Below, piece after piece: positions 6,335-9,061 of a stretch of DNA of 9,061 nucleotides (positions within the stretch are counted from its first letter, which is position 1; each line of letters opens with the position of its first letter). The notes beneath the pieces were generated by a model. It did no database searches. It was not told the DNA's origin and was given only the letters and a program-made list of their open reading frames with translations. The DNA lies in contig JBCBXA010000109.1 of assembly GCA_039816825.1 (NCBI GenBank), positions 1 through 9,061 of the forward strand. Direction: 5' to 3'. This DNA is from JBCBXA01 sp039816825. GTDB taxonomy: Bacteria > Pseudomonadota > Alphaproteobacteria > Rhizobiales > Rhizobiaceae. The position numbers and the translations under genes are program-made.

Positions 6335-7312
6335 ATGACTGCGATCCCTGCCGACTTTCTGGAACTCTCGCGCGATCTTGGCGCTGATCCGCTGCGCATA
6401 CAGGGGCCGGGAGGCAATACATCCATCAAGGCCAATGGTGTGATGCACGTCAAAGCCTCTGGAACCGAACTGGCTGATGCTTGCGAGCAGGACATTTTCG
6501 TTGCCGTTGATGTGGAAAAGGCACGCGCTGAGGCGCGGGGAGCAGGAGACGGTACCTGCAAAGCTGCCGTTCTGCCCGGTGGTTCCGGACTGCGGCCCTC
6601 CATCGAAACCACGTTCCACGCCGCCTTCGACTGGCCAGTCGTGGCGCATACCCACTCGGTTGCTACGCTTGCTCATGTGGTCAGCGATGAAGGGACTGCG
6701 CTCGCACTGGAGAAGCTATCGGATCTGCCTGTTGCAGTCGTGCCTTACGCGAAACCGGGTGTTCCGCTCACTGGTGCCATAATGGATGCAGTGTCTGAAG
6801 AGACGCAGATCGTGCTTCTGAGGAATCATGGCCTGATCTGTGGTGGCCGGGATGCGTCTGAAGTTCGTGACCTTGTTGAGCGCGTTGAGAGTGCTCTTGC
6901 CTTACCAAGTGACGATATGAGCGCGGCAGCACCCGAAGGCCATGCGCCTGAAGGGTTTGAATGGGTGCCGGGCATTGGCCGGTTGGCGACTGATCCTGAT
7001 TTCAGCGCTCTGGCCGCGGGCGGGTCTTATTGGCCGGACCACGTGGTTTTTCTCGGGCCGGCTTTGCCAAAACGTGGCGATGATCTGCATGACAGGCCGT
7101 GCGTGCTGGTTGAGGGGCAGGGCATTGCCGTCCGAACCGATGCCAAATCGGCCCAGCGCGCCATGGCACAATGCCTGGCTGATGTTCTTGCCCGAATGCC
7201 GACCGGAATGAAGCCGGAGGCGCTGAGCCCGGCGCAGGAAGCAGAGCTCCTGAACTGGGATGCCGAGAAGTACCGCCAGGCTCTCGCCGCGCGACAGGCT
7301 GGCAATGGCTGA
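6335..7312 (+). CDS. Class II (zinc) aldolase/adducin-family protein, RhaD-like sugar-phosphate aldolase
   Basis: Cytoplasmic metal-dependent aldolase of 325 residues. The N-terminal 190 residues form the class II aldolase domain: phosphate-binding GGNTS at 26-30, ASG at 41-43, a catalytic glutamate E91 in PSIETTFH, zinc ligands H105-T-H107, and H165 in LRNHGL. Family members such as FucA and RhaD split ketose-1-phosphates into dihydroxyacetone phosphate and an aldehyde. A C-terminal part of about 125 residues, beyond the size of FucA, contains SYWPDHVVFLGP and LLNWDAEKYRQ and resembles the tail of the aldolase half of bifunctional rhamnulose-phosphate aldolase/dehydrogenase proteins, but without the dehydrogenase. 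GAGGA across the upstream stop codon is its ribosome binding site, 7 bp after the HAD gene. The adjacent FGGY kinase probably makes its substrate. The sugar is unknown. Confidence 0.92.
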   Translation: MTAIPADFLELSRDLGADPLRIQGPGGNTSIKANGVMHVKASGTELADACEQDIFVAVDVEKARAEARGAGDGTCKAAVLPGGSGLRPSIETTFHAAFDWPVVAHTHSVATLAHVVSDEGTALALEKLSDLPVAVVPYAKPGVPLTGAIMDAVSEETQIVLLRNHGLICGGRDASEVRDLVERVESALALPSDDMSAAAPEGHAPEGFEWVPGIGRLATDPDFSALAAGGSYWPDHVVFLGPALPKRGDDLHDRPCVLVEGQGIAVRTDAKSAQRAMAQCLADVLARMPTGMKPEALSPAQEAELLNWDAEKYRQALAARQAGNG

Positions 7313-8594
7313 TCAGCTCTACCTGGGGATCGATGTAGGCACCTCAGGTGTCCGCACGGCAATTGTGGATGGGGCCGGCGCACCTCTGTCATTTGCCCGT
7401 GCTGGTCATCTTGAGCAGCCTGACGGCCACATCAATGCCGGGCTATGGTGGCGGGCAGTTCAGTCTTGTCTGGTCGAGCAAATGAAGGCTGCTGATGCTG
7501 CAGGCCTCGATCCCAGACGCATAGCCGGTATATCTGTTGACGGAACATCCGGAACACAGGTGCTCGTCGATGCCGATGGCGTTCCGGTAACCACTGGTCT
7601 AATGTACAATTCCAAAGGGTTTGACGAAGAAGCGGAAGTGATTTCTTCCGTCGCGCCGGCGGATCATATTACCCTGGGCAGTGCATCGGCATTGGGCCGG
7701 GCTCTACGACTCCAGACATCTGACAAGCGCAACGATGCTGCGCATCTGGCTCATCAGGCGGATTATATCATTGGTTGCCTGACTGGCGTTTTTGGGCAGT
7801 CTGACTTCAACAACGCTCTCAAGACCGGCTATGACCTCGAGGTGGAGCAGTGGCCCGCATGGTTTGCAGAAACGGGACTGCGCAAAGAGCTTCTTCCGCA
7901 AGTCCATGCGCCCGGCGCGATCATAGGGCCCATTCGGTCTGAATTGGCCAGGAAGTTTGGCCTCAATCCTGAGCTTGTCGTTCATGCGGGAACCACTGAT
8001 TCCATAGCAGCGTTTCTTGCAACGGATGCGTCGGAGGTGGGAGACGCTGTCGTCTCTCTGGGATCCACGTTAGCGATCAAATTACTGTCGGACGAACGCG
8101 TCGAAGACGCGGCGAAAGGTATTTACAGTCACCGCTTGGACAGAGGCGATGAAACCATGTGGCTGGTCGGTGGCGCATCGAACACAGGCGGTGCTGTTTT
8201 GGCGGAACTGTTCTCGACAGAACAGCTTAGGGGGTTAAGCGCACTTATTGATCCTGCGGTCGACAGTGGTTTGGACTACTACCCCTTGAAGGCAGCTGGT
8301 GAGCGCTTTCCGATAAGTGATCCCGAGAAGCAGCCAGTCATGACTCCTCGACCAGCCGACGACGCGCTGTTTCTTCACGGTCTGCTGGAGTCTATGGCGC
8401 GCATTGAACGGCAGTGCTTTGATGCTCTCAAGGCGCTGGGCGCGCCCGAGCCCAAACGCATTCTCACGGCCGGTGGGGGGGCGCAAAATCCAGTATGGAC
8501 AGCGTTACGACGCCGGATTGTTTCGCCGGTTGTTGAGCCGGCAGAAGATGCCGAAGCGGCTATAGGTGCGGCCCGTCTGTGCCTGCCGCACTAG
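7305..8594 (+). CDS. FGGY-family carbohydrate kinase, D-ribulose kinase-like
   Basis: ATP-dependent sugar kinase of 429 residues, shorter than the typical 480-500 of xylulo- or glycerol kinases. Domain 1 begins with LGIDVGTSGVR (D10, S14) and VDGTSGT at 78-84. QSDFNNALKTGYD follows at 165-177. The catalytic base is D232 in AGTTDSIAAF, and ATP-site motifs are SLGST at 251-255 and TAGGGAQN at 388-395. These stretches and the length closely recall the compact SePSK/AtXK-1 type, characterised as D-ribulose kinases; this is from memory, not an alignment. The start at 7305 is chosen over an in-frame ATG at 7260 because the protein then starts just before the phosphate-binding loop. It overlaps the aldolase stop by 8 bp, indicating translational coupling. 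If it feeds the aldolase, it would phosphorylate O1 of a ketose; D-ribulose kinases act on O5, so the pairing leaves the chemistry open. Confidence 0.93.
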   Translation: MADQLYLGIDVGTSGVRTAIVDGAGAPLSFARAGHLEQPDGHINAGLWWRAVQSCLVEQMKAADAAGLDPRRIAGISVDGTSGTQVLVDADGVPVTTGLMYNSKGFDEEAEVISSVAPADHITLGSASALGRALRLQTSDKRNDAAHLAHQADYIIGCLTGVFGQSDFNNALKTGYDLEVEQWPAWFAETGLRKELLPQVHAPGAIIGPIRSELARKFGLNPELVVHAGTTDSIAAFLATDASEVGDAVVSLGSTLAIKLLSDERVEDAAKGIYSHRLDRGDETMWLVGGASNTGGAVLAELFSTEQLRGLSALIDPAVDSGLDYYPLKAAGERFPISDPEKQPVMTPRPADDALFLHGLLESMARIERQCFDALKALGAPEPKRILTAGGGAQNPVWTALRRRIVSPVVEPAEDAEAAIGAARLCLPH

Positions 8595-8600
8595 GTGTCT

Positions 8601-9061
8601 TCAAGTGAGCCGAAAGTCTGCCGGGCGTAACTCATGCAGCATGAACCACTGCTCGTAATTTTCTTCCAGAACCGGACGAAGAACTGAGGCTGTTTCGCTC
8701 ATCAGCAGGTCCACGTCTTCTCCAAAGATCGGTCGCGAATAGGTAAGTTCATAACCGCCTGCTTGCTCCAGGCACCAGCAGGGGATGATGGCAGCTCCGG
8801 TTTTTGACGCTAGTCGAGCGACCGTCTTCATGTTCCCGGCCTGACGGTCTGTTTTGCCGAACCATGGGCCGTGAACGTGCCCGTCGACACACTCATCGAC
8901 TGCGAACCATGCTGCATCACCGGCCTTCAGCTGCGTGAGGACCTTCCCAACTGCGGCTCTAGACCCTTCAAGAAGATGATCACGCACCATCTGGCCGGCG
9001 CCTGCAGGTGGTTCGCCAATCAGTTGCCGACGGCGCTCCAGCCAGGCATCTGTGCGGGTCT
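8601..9061 (-). CDS. LpxL/HtrB-like lipid A acyltransferase, C-terminal part (5' end outside window)
   Basis: The visible 152 residues match the C-terminal half of lysophospholipid/lipid A lauroyl acyltransferases: an amphipathic start (WLERRRQLIGEPP), a LLxxLKxGD helix, a VDECVDGHVHGPWFGK segment corresponding to the D...FFG region, ARLASKTGAAIIPCW, and a terminal YEQWFMLHELRP like the EQW-hHxR ending of the family. The frame is open to the right edge, so the N-terminal half with the catalytic His-x4-acidic motif is not visible. Such proteins add an acyl chain to lipid A precursors at the inner membrane. It converges on the kinase gene with only 6 bp between the stop codons. It has no evident link to sugar catabolism and probably marks the edge of the locus. 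Confidence 0.78.
   Translation of the reverse strand, partial: TRTDAWLERRRQLIGEPPAGAGQMVRDHLLEGSRAAVGKVLTQLKAGDAAWFAVDECVDGHVHGPWFGKTDRQAGNMKTVARLASKTGAAIIPCWCLEQAGGYELTYSRPIFGEDVDLLMSETASVLRPVLEENYEQWFMLHELRPADFRLT

Noticed and set aside
7260..7304. Upstream ATG giving 15 more residues on the FGGY kinase
   Set aside because: It would deepen the overlap with the aldolase and place extra residues before the N-terminal strand of the phosphate-binding loop; the ATG at 7305 fits the family start.
1..9061. tRNA or rRNA genes, CRISPR arrays, insertion sequences, integrase genes or attachment sites
   Set aside because: I saw no clover-leaf signature, no spaced direct repeats, no transposase or recombinase motifs and no long terminal repeats. 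Coding genes and three short control regions account for the window.

Overview
The window is a carbohydrate uptake and catabolism locus from a Gram-negative bacterium, most likely an alphaproteobacterium (Rhizobiales or Rhodobacterales type). This rests on a moderately GC-rich sequence, a CUT1-type ABC transporter, a HAD class IIA protein of the 'D-x-W-G-V-x-H-D-G' kind that I associate with alphaproteobacteria, and a lipid A acyltransferase-like gene at the right edge. The genus cannot be fixed from the sequence alone.

Layout. Positions 1-3560 on the minus strand hold an ABC importer operon, read right to left: ATPase (3560-2475), periplasmic solute-binding protein (2436-1090), then a MalF-type permease (921 to the left edge, 3' end not in the window). 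The second permease is presumably just outside. A 9-bp perfect hairpin lies directly behind the binding-protein gene. Diverging from this operon, a GntR/FCD-family regulator runs 3737-4402 on the plus strand. It is followed, after a 116-bp gap, by a tight four-gene plus-strand operon: metallo-beta-lactamase-fold hydrolase (4519-5460), HAD class IIA hydrolase (5470-6327), class II aldolase (6335-7312) and an FGGY kinase of the D-ribulose kinase-like type (7305-8594). The last two overlap by 8 bp. A convergent LpxL/HtrB-like acyltransferase (8601 to the right edge, 5' end missing) ends 6 bp from the kinase and is probably the chromosomal flank.

How it fits together. A 10-bp palindrome, TTGTATACAA, appears in both control regions: once between the ABC operon and the regulator (3622-3631) and once in front of the catabolic operon (4421-4430). 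I noticed no other copy. The simplest model is that the GntR protein binds both, represses itself, the importer and the enzymes, and releases them when a sugar-derived inducer is present. The importer would bring in a sugar or sugar-like compound. The kinase would phosphorylate a ketose and the class II aldolase would split the phosphate into dihydroxyacetone phosphate and an aldehyde. The MBL and HAD proteins could open a lactone or remove a phosphate before or after those steps. The substrate is not known. No isomerase or dehydrogenase lies in the window, so the sugar either enters as a ketose or is converted by genes outside it. The combination of MBL hydrolase, HAD IIA protein, aldolase and ribulokinase-like kinase under one operator does not match any catabolic pathway I can name, and it is the main point of interest.
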